DNA of 64,000 bases. It comes from Annona cherimola. Its lineage: Eukaryota > Streptophyta > Magnoliopsida > Magnoliales > Annonaceae. Position 1 is the first letter of the stretch. Every line of letters begins with the position of its first letter. The position numbers were made by a program, and so were the translations under genes. The notes under the pieces are model-generated. The model was not told the DNA's origin. It saw only the letters and a program-made list of their open reading frames with translations, and did no database searches. Below, piece after piece: positions 22,434-33,440 of this stretch. Location of the stretch: contig CM059971.1 of assembly GCA_030490835.1 (NCBI GenBank), positions 69,954,224 through 70,018,223 on the forward strand. Reading direction: 5' to 3'.

Positions 22434-25400
22434 CTATACAAATTTTTTCCTGTATAGCCTATGGGGGGTACCCCACCAAACCTGTTGATCAACGGAGGAA
22501 ACAGAAAGGGCGTCAGTTAGGGCATGAGCAACTGCATTCCCTTGCCTAAGGACATAATGAACAGTGATTAGGTTAGAAGAAGATATAATAGTCTTGATTT
22601 CTTCAATCACGGTACCAACAGGAGAGGAAATGTGGCCACCCGTAGTGAGCAAGTTGACTAGAAGAAGTGAATCGGATTCAATTTGGAGTTTTGTCATGTT
22701 GGACTCCATTCCCCAAGAAGCGCCAAGGAGAAAAGCCTGTGCCTCCATAAGCAAAGGCTCCATCGAACCATCCCGATGCCATCCTTTCGCAGCAATAAAT
22801 GACCCCCTAGAATCACGGATGACAGCGGCGAAACCTATCGACGAATTCCGATGATGCAATCGAGCATCCACATTAAGCTTTAATACGCCATCCGATGGTT
22901 TAGTCCATCTGGGAACCAGTGGCCGATCAAACGCGCCGTCCAATATGAGAGGAGAGGCCCTGCGGTGTTCCTCCAAGTACTCCTTGCACCATTCTAGCAA
23001 GTTTGAGAAGTCCGGTTTTACCCCTTCGACCCTTAATGAATTCCGCAAGAACCAGATCCTCCAGCAGCAGATGATGAATAGGCCTAGGTCATCAGTCCAA
23101 TGATTTAATGCAAGAGAAGTGACAATATCCTGAACAGTAGCCGGGAAGGCAATCCTCCTTGCTACCCAGAGCCATATCCCTTTAGTTAGCTCACACTCCA
23201 GAAATAATGGTTGGAATCCTCAAACCTTGACCTGCAAAACAAGCATAGAGGGTCAATATCAATACCTCGGCTCCGGAGATTCTGGAAAGTCGGGAGCCTA
23301 TTCTTGAATAGCCTCTATCCAAATATGAGGATCTTGCTGGGAAGTTTAGTCCGCCAGATTGCCTTATAGGTGGGGGATAGAGGAGAGCAACTATATCCCG
23401 AGCTAAGAACTCTGTAAGCCGACTTGACGGTGAAGACCCCGCAAGGTTCGAACTTCCAATAAATCATATCATCATGTGTAGGAAGGGGAAGGGGAATCTG
23501 ATTGATGACGCACCACCCCTCATCCCCCGCAGCCGCCAAAATGCGATATCTAATCCATGAGGTTGAGGCTTCGCAGCCATTTTCGCAGATAAAATGGCTT
23601 ACATTCACGTCGTCTGGAATTGATAATGGCAGAGGCCCCGCCTTTGTGATCATGGAATCAAGCCACTCATCCTTAAAGAAGCGCACTCGCCTCCCATTCC
23701 CGATCTGCCACTTGCACCCGAACCTGATCATATCTCTTGCCACCAGAATGCTCTTCCATGTAAAAGAATCAGAAGGTTTTGCGCGACGGCTCCAAATATC
23801 CCCATGCGGGAAGTATCTGGCCTTAAGAACATCATAGCACAGGGAGGTTGTGACTGAAGAGAGTCGCCAAGCTTGTTTTGCAAGAAGGGCATAATTGAAA
23901 ATGTTGAGGTCCCGAAATCCGATCCCGCCTGAGAATTTTGTCTTGCACATCTCTTTCCACGCCACCCAGCTCATTTTACGTTTGCCACCATGTTCGCCCC
24001 ACCAAAACCTGCTTAGCATCCCATTGAGATCAGAACAAAAGGATTTGGGTAGAAGGAAAATACTCATCGTATATGTCGGGATCGCTTGTGCCACTGCTTT
24101 TATCAACACCTCTTTGCCTCCCCAGGAGAGAAGCCTCCCCTTCCACCCTTGAACTTTCCGCCAAACCCTCTCCTTCAAGCCTTTAAACATATTCCTTTTG
24201 GTCCTTCCCAACCATGCAGGAAGACCTAGATAGTTCAACAGTTCATGACCCGATGCCCCCAACCAAGCATTAATGTCATCCCGGGCACCACTGTCCGTGT
24301 TGGAGCTAAAAAAGACGGATGTCTTATCAACGTTTACCACCTGCCCCGATGATTTAGAATACCGGCGGAGAATATCAAGAAAGTTACTAATATCCGAAGT
24401 TGAGGCCCACAGAAAGATAATGGCATCGTCTGCAAACAATATATGAGTGAGGGTAGGCCCCCGAGGGTTGATTTTGATTCCATGAATACTTGCACGAGTA
24501 ACCGCATCGGAAATCAGAGAGGAAAGCCCTTCTGCGCACAAAATGAATAAATAAGGAGAGAGCGGGTCTCCTTGCCTAAGGCCCCTCTGAGGATGAAGTA
24601 CCTCGTTTTGAAACCATTGACATTCACTCGATAAGTCACGGATGTAACACAACTCATTATCCAGTTAATCCAAGCCGGGCCAAAATTCATCGCGTCCATG
24701 ATCTGTTGAAGGAACTTTCACTCAATCCGATCATACGCCTTAGACATATCCAGCTTTATAGCCATCTCCTTCCTTTTCCTTCCCCGACATCTTCGAAGAT
24801 AGTGTACGGCTTCGTAAGCCACCGGCATATTATCAGTAATAAGTCAACTCGGAACAAAAGCACTCTGCTGCTCACTAACAACCCCTTGAAGACACATTTT
24901 GAGTCTGCTCGCCAGAACTTTTGTCAAGATCTTATATACCACATTGCAAAGACTAATGGGGCGAAATTGGGATAAGTTTTGGGCCCTAGCCCTTTTTGGG
25001 ATCAAAACCAATGTGGTGGAGTTAACCGATAGCAATTGGGTAGCCTGATTGGTTGGATTGGCAGTCTCCATGAACCTTTTACACCAAAGAAAAATCTCCT
25101 GGCCCACGGTGTTCCACTGTTTCTGAAAGAAACCTGCAGACATCCCGTCTGGCCCCGGGGCCTTTGTAGGGCCTATCGCTTTTACCACATCTGCCACTTC
25201 CTCAAAGGCCAAAGACCTGGTAAGATTGTGTCTTTGCAGAGAGGAAATCCTTCGGGTGATCAGACTTTGAACCCAAGAAGCATCCAAAGGCCCCGAGGAA
25301 GAGAAAATCTTGATGAAATGATTCAGGGCCAAGTCTTGCATCTGGTCTTGATTAGTCACCCACTGCCCATCTTGGTCTTGGAGAGCCTCAATAGAGTTAA

Positions 25401-26506
25401 CTCGTCTTCGGTTCGATACCATTCGGTGAAAAAACCCCGTGTTTTTATCCCCCGCATGAAGCCAATGAGTTTTAGCACGTTGACGCCACATTTGTTCCTC
25501 ATCTTGAAGTAAGAGGTTTACCCTGGCTTTAATTTTCTGTATTTCCTCATCTCTCCGGTCAGTTGGACTTTGACTCATGAGGGAAAGTAATTCCTTTTGA
25601 TTCCACACTATTGTCTGCTGTAAATTTCCCCTCTTTAGCCTATTCCATTTGGTAAGCGCTTTGCTACATTCCGAGATCTTCCATCCCATGAGGTCCGTAG
25701 GAGGCACATCAGTAGGGGGATTCAAATCCCATACTTGCTCCACAATGCGGTGAGATTCCTTATCTCTCGCCCAGAACAGTTCATAACGAAATTCGCTTGG
25801 GGGTTCTCCGCTTGGTTTTCCGCGAGTCCAGCGTCAGTTTTAATGGGCTATGGTCCGATATGGCCGCAGATAGGTGAGAGAGTTTGGCAAACGGATGAAG
25901 TGATAGCCATTCGGGCGTTGCTAGCCCCCTGTCCAACTGGGCTTCCACCCTTTGAGGTCCCCTGCGATTGTTACTCCAGGTCATCAGATGACCCACAAAG
26001 CCCAAGTCCATAAGATTGCAGCTATCCACTGCATCACAAAAAAGATCCATCTGAGCCTGAGAACGCCTCCTATAGCTAAGATATTCAGCGTGTCCCATGA
26101 CCTCGTTGAAGTCCCCCAAGACAAGCCACCATTCATTAGATCCGCCTTTTAGCTGCTCCAACATTTGCCATCCATGATGCCGATTCTGAGATACCGGATG
26201 ACTATAAAAACCTATGAATAGCCATCCCAAAAAATCTGCGTGGATATGGTGAGCAGAGAAGCTCAAAATCTTAGCAGGTTGAGAGTTATTCCACAAGAGA
26301 GCTAAGCCACCGCTTCTAGCAACCGAGTCCACTACGAAGCAAGAGTCAAAATTCAGCTTTCTTCTAATTCCCTCCATTTCCTTTGCTGTATGTTTTGTTT
26401 CACTAAGGAAGATGAGGGTGGGATCTTATTTCCTGACCAGGTCGAGGAGGCATCGGATTGCCCATGGGTTCCCAAGCCCACGACAATTCCAGGCTAAAAT
26501 GGCCAT
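22434..26506 (-). pseudogene. LINE ORF2 (endonuclease-reverse transcriptase-RNase H), disrupted
   Basis: The ATG at 26506 lies one base after the ORF1 stop (TAAAATGG). The protein starts MAILAWNCRGLGNP, the usual start of plant L1 endonuclease, with GDFNEV and SDHSPL motifs. Reverse transcriptase follows (KAPGPDGMSAGFF, FRPISLCNVVYKI, LDMSKAYDR, GLRQGDPLSPYLF, HILFADDAIIF), then a zinc-binding segment and RNase H with D, E, D, D residues (LNVDA, MEAQAF, IESDS, AHALTD). Breaks: TAA at 26428, frameshift near 25790, TGA at 24846, TGA at 24720, frameshift near 24605, TAG at 23317, frameshift near 23200. Reading resumes in the RNase H part to the stop at 22434. Non-functional. Confidence 0.92.
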
Positions 26507-26507
26507 T

Positions 26508-28358
26508 TTACCTGAGGTGGGACTGAGGTCGTCCCTCAGTCTCCACCTCCACCGTACTGCCTGATTTCAACCGCTTAGTGCCTTGCCTTTGCTCCTCAGA
26601 GTCACTGCACTGTCCTCTTTTGCTATTTGCATTGGAGTTGCCAGACATCTCCCTTTTGCTGTTGTCGACTAAAATACCCCCCTCCGTCATGCCCCTTGCC
26701 AACCTTTTCCATCTGCCTTTTGGTTTTAGAGCTGGTTCGTCACTCCATCTCTGCCCCAGATCCGTTGGGACCTGACCAAAAGAGGCAGTGATGTGATTGT
26801 CATCACTGATGTGGTTATCGAGTAGGCCCCATTCATCATAAACATGATGGCCATCAAAAACAGGGTGGTTATGGTCCTTGTGAAGCATTGCCAGCTCATG
26901 ATTTTGCAGTGTAGGCTCTGCACACTGAAGCCCATCTCTGAATAATAGCGCTGGACAGCCACCGTTGTTCGGTATATCAGACAGGTTGCGTCCAGGATTC
27001 CTTGCCGAAAAACCCATTCCTGCATTCAGAAAGTCATTCTGTGTTGTGTGAGAGAAATTTGTCGTATGCAGATCCCTATTAGAACCAGTAGTAGACACGT
27101 CTGGTTTGTGCCTAGTATAATTCGCACTCTCTGGATGGTCAGCAGTTGCCGTATAGTTGAAGTACCCATCCGTCGGTACAACCGGGTGGTGGTCTGTCAT
27201 TCGTGATCTTCCGCTACTGTCTCCGACAAAGCTAGGCTGCTCCAAATGGTTGGACCAAGAAGCACCCCACACACTGCCATTCACGTCCTGTCTATGCTGC
27301 ATCGAAGCTTGCTGAAGTGCTCCAAGAGAAGCCTCCTTTTGCATCGGGTCATACTGGGATGCATGGCCCTGAGTTTCTTCTGCTAATAGTCGTGGTCTAC
27401 CATCTGGAAGCTCCACCCTTTGATTCTCCTGAAAATCAGTGTTTTTTCATCTGTTCATACTTGATTCGGATGGAGACTGACCTTGGCAATCCGGATTGGC
27501 TACCCCAGCCCATTGCTGTGGTCCCAGAGAATCCCCCATTGATTCGTTCGCGTGGTCAACAGCCACGCTCAATTGGAGACTTCCTGTCTCTCTGATGTAT
27601 TTCTGCGGTTGCACTCGATTTCCATGATTTTCCTGAGTCCGTAGTATCATCAGTTTGGTTCCAACTCTCAGGCAGCTACCATACCTCATATCTGCTTCAC
27701 ACACTTGCTCTGTCATCTTGGATAGCTCGGGGCAGTCTCTATGCGCGTGCCCCATCACCCCACAGTAGAAGCAAAAAATTGGGAGTTTCTCGTATTAGAA
27801 ACTCACCCAACGCTTTTGCTGTGATGCTACTTGTATGAATATCCCCCTCCTCAACGGCTCAGTGCAGTCTACCGTGACCAGCAGCTTTAGCTCCTTCTCA
27901 TTTGCTACAACTTCATGCAACTTCTCAAAGGAATTGCCAATACATTGACCCAGATAGTTTCTATCGATCAGATACGGAATCCCAACTACATGCACCCACA
28001 CTGGCATTTTGATGAGCACCACATGCGCGGCAGACATCTCCTCCTGTAGGTCCTCAAGCAGCACCAAGTTCCTCTCAAACAGCCACGGTCGGCCTGCCAA
28101 AATTCGAGTTTTATCCAACTATTCCGAGAAGGAGATGCGGTACAGGTTCTCCCCAATCTCCGTAAAGACGAAATTGCCTCGTGTCCTCCATAGCCTTCTC
28201 ATTGATGAGAGAAAGTGCTCCCGATGATATGATTTTGATGTCCACACCGAGCAGAGGATCGCATCCGCCACACCCGGATCGATCTTCTTGACAGCACTTG
28301 TTGAAATTGTCATCGTTTGGAGCTCCGCGCCCAGAAGGTCTCCCTCACATGGGTTCAT
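26508..28358 (-). pseudogene. LINE ORF1 (nucleic-acid-binding protein), three stop codons
   Basis: Start at 28358 is chosen because the first residues (MNPCEGDLLGAELQT) line up with the plus-strand LINE ORF1 start (MQTQHAELLEAELQT). The frame is 617 codons. Residues 1-160 match a DUF4283 domain (LWRTRGNFVFTEIGENLYRI, GRPWLFERNLVLLE, VWVHVVGIPYL). A CCHC zinc knuckle (CFYCGVMGHAHRDC) begins at codon 196. The C-terminal half is polar, with a basic stretch (KGRWKRLARG, GTKRLKSG). In-frame stops occur at codons 80 (TAG), 188 (TAA) and 304 (TGA), all in the same frame. Codon 188 is CAA in the sister element. ORF1 proteins bind LINE RNA. This copy cannot make a full product. Confidence 0.9.
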
Positions 28359-28578
28359 TTCTGAAGTTCGTAAAACTCCCTTTCTGATGAGTTGCTTTCC
28401 CTTCTCACCACTCCCCGCGTAGTTCGCACGGGTCTGGCAGCACCGACAGCCTCTGGCTCTCTTCCCTTCGATCGGGTAATAGAGAGAAAGAGAAGAAACA
28501 GGGGAGACGAGCTGGCCACCTCCACCTCGTTCCAAGCGCGACCACCGTCACCTGTCGGAACGACTTGGGGAGGAACTC

Positions 28579-28594
28579 AATTCCATAACATCTT
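28579..28594. repeat. Target-site duplication of the minus-strand LINE, 5' side
   Basis: aattccataacatctt, identical to 22321-22336. Confidence 0.9.
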
Positions 28595-28795
28595 AAACTT
28601 TATTCAATGGATGCAACTGAATTCTGAATTTTATAAAAACTTTAAAAAAAATTTAAAAGGTGCGATACGTTAGCATTCATTCCAAATGTTTTAATCAGTG
28701 AAATGAAATTTGTATAATCACCAAGATCAGTTCAAACATGATAAATATAACAATTGCCTTGGTTACATAATTCACTATTAAGTATCCCAATATTT

Positions 28796-28811
28796 CTCTA
28801 TCAAGAAAAAA
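28796..28811 (+). mobile_element. Micro-insertion: CTCTATCAAG plus A6, 16-bp duplication
   Basis: aagtatcccaatattt occurs at 28780-28795 and 28812-28827 without mismatch, flanking ctctatcaagaaaaaa. The ATCAA-type junction with poly(A) resembles the 3' end of the plus-strand LINE (tttatc then A16). Read as an extremely 5'-truncated LINE insertion. Confidence 0.7.
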
Positions 28812-28827
28812 AAGTATCCCAATATTT

Positions 28828-29362
28828 AATTACAAAATCCAACCAAAGAATAATTCCCCCACCAAAGCCCCGGCCATGCAATTATTCTTTGGGGGGATTT
28901 TTTAATAAAATATTGGTAACTAGTGCATGGTGCAACCAACTCGCTGAACGCAAAAGAGGCACCTCATGAAGAGATTTGAAAAAACATAAAATTATCTTCA
29001 ATAACTAAAATTAGTAATAAAATATTCTTTTCATTACGAATAATTAAATATTTTGTTGTTTCTAATAATTATAGAGAAGTGATTTAATAGAAATGTTTCT
29101 CAACTTGCCCCAAACAGGAAATGCTTTTGTTTGAACCCCACAAGCTCATGTTGTAAAATATAAACCATTCATATTGCTTTAAGGAATGTTTCGTGTATTT
29201 TAATTAAAAATCAGTCGAAAATGTATATGCATGATTCGAACTTGAATTAAAAATTTTAATAATTTTATATGTGTTTTAAATTATTTTAATTTTATGACAT
29301 ATTATGATTATTTCATGATGAAAATTTTAATTTCCTTTTGGAAGACACTATATATTAAATAT
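28828..29362. other. AT-rich intergenic sequence
   Basis: No feature recognised. Confidence 0.45.
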
Positions 29363-29755
29363 GAGAATATTTCAATGCACCTTGATGCATTGAAATCAAG
29401 TTGTAAAATCCCACTTTTTAATATATTTTTTTGAAAAAATTTATAAGATTGTTAACCTAGATGTATTAAACTTATGTATTAAGTTTTACCTCTTTTGGAG
29501 ATATATAAATATATTTTCTTGATTTTTCAAAAATAAGGGTGTTTTAGTCACTTAAAAATAGCTAAAGTACCCTTGTTTTTAAAAAGATAAAAATATATAT
29601 ATACGTATATCCAAAAATTGTAAAATTTGGCTTATCAATTAAATACAATTATATTAATAATCTTATAAAAAATTCAAAAAAATATATTAAAAAATGAGGT
29701 TTTACACCATAATGCATTAAAATTTCAATGCATCAAGGTGCATTGAAACATTCTC
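29363..29755. mobile_element. Fold-back MITE, best-preserved copy (TGCACC tips)
   Basis: The terminal inverted repeats are about 34 bp with one mismatch; the left starts gagaatatttcaatgcacct and the right ends caaggtgcattgaaacattc plus tc. Each tip contains its own small palindrome (aatgcaccttgatgcatt). The core arms hold ctagatgtattaaactta, aagttttacctcttttgga and aagggtgttttagtcac with their mirror images. Possible duplication attaaatat/attaaacat just outside the ends. No coding capacity. Confidence 0.85.
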
Positions 29756-30076
29756 CCATTAAACATGATAGGTAAAATTACCTTGATGTAGCGAAACCCA
29801 GCATTTCGATTTTGGGGTAAGCGGGATAATTATATGGAATCACATGTGTTCATACTTCATATTTAATAATAAGTAACAAAATAGCTTTTTTAGCAACAAA
29901 AAAATTTATTTCTTCAAGGGTAATAATTCAATTCAATTGGTTTGCATGAAGATGGCCATGAAGGTGCAATTTTTTTTTTTTTTTACTCTTGTTCATTAGT
30001 TGGAGAGGTGTGATTTTGTAGTTAAAGGGGCGCCGATTTAAAACTTTTTATTAAAAAAAAAAAAAATCCTTCTCAA
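29756..30076. other. Intergenic sequence
   Basis: AT-rich with T and A homopolymer runs near 29970 and 30047. No feature recognised. Confidence 0.45.
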
Positions 30077-30084
30077 GTTTGATG

Positions 30085-31373
30085 CAATGTTGTCATAACC
30101 GAACCGGTGATTGAACCGGTAAAGGAACTGGTCTGGTTCGAACCGGTTCGACCGGCTAATCAAACCGGTTCGAACCGGTGACGTCAGCATAACATATTTA
30201 TGATGTCATAAATATAATTTTTTTAATTTTAAATAAATAAATTGATAAAATTATATTTTCCTAAATCCTAAATATATATGTTAGATTTTAAGGACCACAA
30301 TAGAAGTACAAAACATATAGGAAAAAAGTTTTTAAAAATCTTTAATCATGAATTTTAGAAAAATTAACTATATTGAACTTGTAACAGGGACAGGGGCAGG
30401 CACTGATAAGAACAAATTAAAGGCGTAGAAATGATTAAAAACAAAACTGCTATCGACTATTCAAGCAGCCAGAAATTAAAAATTGCTTATGGATGAGGAA
30501 TTGAGGATGTATTACCGTTCCGGACAATGATTAGAGGGGCTGCTGATGTTGGAGGATGCTACCAGCGAGACGGCGAGCAGCTACCAGTGAGACGGTGAGC
30601 AGCGAGGCGTGAATGCAGCTACCAGCGTGAATCTAAGCAGCTCCCACCGAGATGACGGCAAGATGGCGAGCAGCGACCGGCCTGGATGGCGACCGGCAGC
30701 TGGCGCAGCGAGCTCAGTGTGGCGGACGGTGCGACAGACGACACGATGAGTGCAGGAGGGCAGGCACTCGAGAAAGCGAGCATGCGGCGTTGCGGACGAG
30801 GCGCTGCCGTGCTGGAGGGTGCACGGTCGAGGCGACGCTGGCGACGAGTGCGGGGGTGTGTTCACTGGCCGCTGAGAGAGAGGAAGGCTGGAGGCGACGC
30901 ATGCAGGTGAGCGTTGGAGGGAGCGTGGTCGAGGCGGCGCTGGCCGCTGAGGACGAGGCCTGCGAGGTAGGCAAAGCGTGTCGACGGACGCGGGGTGGCA
31001 GCTCTTGCCGGCGTTGAGGAAGAGGGCCGTGCCTGGCGGGCTGCAGTACGGGTGCAACGGGCATGGCGGGCGAGGCAGCGGCGGGTAGGCTTTCAAGATT
31101 CGTCTGCAGGGTAGAAAATGTGGAGGGCCGAGCGCTGAACGGTCGAAGTCGATATCGATTTCGATTTTGTTTTTTTCAATTTTTCCTTCGTCGAGATTCG
31201 TCTGCAAACCGGTCGAACCCAGTTCGACCATCTTTTCCGGTTCGACCGCCGGTTCAATGGTTTGGGCGATTTTCCTCAAATGAACCGAACCGCACCATGT
31301 CAAACCGAAAACGATACCGGTTCCCGGTCGGACCGGTTCGACCGGCCGGTCCGGTCCGGTTCTAACAACAGTT
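30085..31373. mobile_element. hAT-like element with AACCGG-rich ends and GC-rich centre
   Basis: Left end caatgttgtcataaccgaac and right end ggttctaacaacagtt are inverted repeats; the 8-bp duplication gtttgatg lies at 30077-30084 and 31374-31381. The subterminal 100 bp on both sides are packed with ccggttcgaaccgg-like palindromes. From 30540 to 31130 the sequence is very GC-rich, with repeated gcagctaccagcgagacgg motifs. A long minus-strand frame (30581-31450) runs through it, but its product is a P/R/S-rich low-complexity sequence and it crosses the element end, so I do not call it a gene. Confidence 0.8.
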
Positions 31374-31381
31374 GTTTGATG

Positions 31382-32462
31382 GGCTTTCATTTGAAGGGTG
31401 TTGTACAGCCACTGACTTACTGTATCCTCACCAACCCCTTCGCACATCACATGACAGAGATCTAGAGACGATTTCAGCCGCGCTTTCTAGCCTTATTTTT
31501 CATGTGCAGTAATGTGATGCAGGCATTTATTTTCTTTAATAATAGTTATCTATTTTGATGTCAAAATCAATTTGATTAAAAACTTAAATATTTTAAAAAC
31601 TTAACACCTTCTGAGAGTAAATAGACAACTATTAAAATTAAAAATAAAATATATAACGAAAATTTTAAGATACGTTATTTTTGGTTTCGTAAATAAATGC
31701 ACATAAATAAAAGTTAGCGACGGTTTAGATTTTTTTAAAATTTTAAATTTAAAAAAACAAAGCAGTGAACGAACATATTAGTTGCATTAGAGCATATCCC
31801 TTTTTTTATTTGGGGATATCTTGCATGGATAATGTAGATTTTTACGTCTCTCTCTATTCGTTGGCTTGGATGTATACTCTTTTTCAACGTCTTGTCCTCA
31901 TCCAAACCGCTCAGGCGCTCACCGTGCTGAAGAGCGTGCGGGGCTTACCTAGGGCTAGGACTTCCCCAACCACTCGAAGATGCCTGTACCTGAGTCTAGA
32001 TAATAATAATAACAATAATAATATGCAGGTAGAAGGACAGATAAATATAAAATGGATTATTTTTGCATTTACAACCCAATAACTTTTCAATTTTGTGGTT
32101 TCCCCTGATATTCATAATTTTCCAAACCCAAGACATATGTAATCAAATTTTTATTTGTCATGACATAAACAAAATCATGAAACGGTACTTTAAAATTATA
32201 GACTACTTGATTTTGAGTGCTGAAAGGTCAAGCTATCACATAAGTTCCAAAATTTTGAGAGATTCGATGTTGTTTAAATAGATCTAAAATTTTCGGGGTC
32301 CACATTAATTTGCTGCAAAAAAATTAATTAATTAAAACTGAATGAACGACCAATATTTGCTCATCTTGTTGCTGATTCCCAGTTAAATTATCGATAGGCA
32401 TCATCAATAGTTTTGCTTAGAAGTATTGGTAATACCTAACGGGCAACAACAACTTTAGCTAC
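31382..32462. other. Intergenic sequence
   Basis: AT-rich. A mixed-composition stretch at 31870-32000 ends in a (ATA/ACA)n run. No coding sequence supported. Confidence 0.45.
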
Positions 32463-32479
32463 AAATGTTGTTGCCAGAA

Positions 32480-32748
32480 TTTTTTTTGTTGGGTATGTAT
32501 ATATTATAACTTATTTTGGATATTACAATAACTAAAAAGAGATAACAAAACTAAGGTATTCCCATCTATCTACTTAAGAAAGACAAGAAACTCCCATCAA
32601 CTTACTATGGAACTTAAGAAAGCCAAGAAATTCTTATCAAATTACTACAGAGACAAAAGCTCCACATTTTATTCGTGAACGCCCATAATGGAGTTCAAAC
32701 CCAAGTCGTTGGCAAAGCACCTAGCCATTGCGATATCACCCTAGTGGC
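32480..32748 (-). mobile_element. tRNA-derived SINE (minus strand)
   Basis: On the minus strand the element starts gccactagggtgatatcgca and has an A-box-like segment (gcaatggctaggtgc) and a B-box-like GGGTTTGAACTCC (32690-32702), spaced as in a tRNA-like pol III promoter. About 190 bp later it ends in an A run (T on the plus strand, 32480-32487). Flanks aaatgttgttgccagaa (32463-32479) and aatattgttgctagaa (32749-32764) are an imperfect target duplication. Length and structure fit a plant SINE. It would be mobilised by a LINE's enzyme. Confidence 0.7.
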
Positions 32749-32751
32749 AAT

Positions 32752-32822
32752 ATTGTTGCTAGAATTAAGTACATTTTGTTCCAGCAAGTTGCTAGAATTA
32801 ATACATTTTGTTCCAGCAAGTG
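32752..32822 (+). repeat. Short tandem duplication next to the SINE
   Basis: ttgctagaattaagtacatt plus ttgttccagcaag is repeated as ttgctagaattaatacattt plus tgttccagcaag, unit about 35 bp, two copies. Confidence 0.8.
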
Positions 32823-33287
32823 TATGATAATATAGACCGCTCAAAATTTATTTGTTATGAATATGTGAGTCATCTTATAAAATTTAATAATTTTTTATTT
32901 TTTGTATTACGTTTTGACTTACCTATGCCAACTTTGTTCATTTCCAAAAATTAAAATAAAATGTCAAATAAATTTAAACAATTATTAATTTTCACATGAA
33001 GAAATATTTAGACAATACTCACTTATCATAAATTTTTAAAAAAAAATTACAGGCACCTAATTGTAATACAGGCAACTATACAGTATAATTAAGGACCCAT
33101 GCTTGTGTAGCTAGTTGAAGATCAAAATTACATAAAGCATTATCTAAAAGTATACATGCAGCTGGTGATGCCCAGAAGGTTGATAGCCAAGAATTTATGA
33201 GGTCAAAAATAGTTTTTATTGCTTTATATTACAAATCAAGCCAACTTAAGCATATTTTTTTAATTTTTTGCTCTAGGGTAAATATAA
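32823..33287. other. AT-rich intergenic sequence
   Basis: No feature recognised. Confidence 0.45.
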
Positions 33288-33302
33288 TTATATAACCAAA
33301 AA
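33288..33302. repeat. Target-site duplication of the plus-strand LINE, 5' side
   Basis: ttatataaccaaaaa, 15 bp, repeated at 39493-39507. Confidence 0.85.
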
Positions 33303-33440
33303 ATAGTACCAACGTCCCACCCCTGTATGCCCCGATAGGCGATTTTAGTCGCGCTCGGGACAGGGTGTGGGTTCCGGCGGTTTGGACTGCAGCATCGGCG
33401 CCGGGCAACGATTGGTGCTCCGGGAAACGTCTGGTGGTTT

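Larger units (their letters stand above)
22337..28578 (-). mobile_element. Full-length, inactivated L1-type LINE (minus strand)
   Basis: The element is 6242 bp, bounded by a perfect 16-bp target duplication, with a short poly(A) (22337-22343 as T on the plus strand). On the minus strand it has a ~220-bp 5' leader, ORF1 (28358-26508; DUF4283-like and CCHC knuckle), ORF2 (26506-22434; endonuclease, reverse transcriptase, zinc-binding and RNase H domains) and a ~90-bp 3' tail. ORF1 has three in-frame stops and no frameshift. ORF2 has four stops and three frameshifts. The plant L1-type family is set by the FADD reverse transcriptase and the C-terminal RNase H. It is related along its whole coding length to the plus-strand LINE at 33303-39492. 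Confidence 0.93.

Noticed and set aside
30581..31450. 289-residue P/R/S-rich protein on the minus strand
   Set aside because: Low-complexity product of GC-rich repeats; the frame crosses the end of the hAT-like element and no domain is visible.
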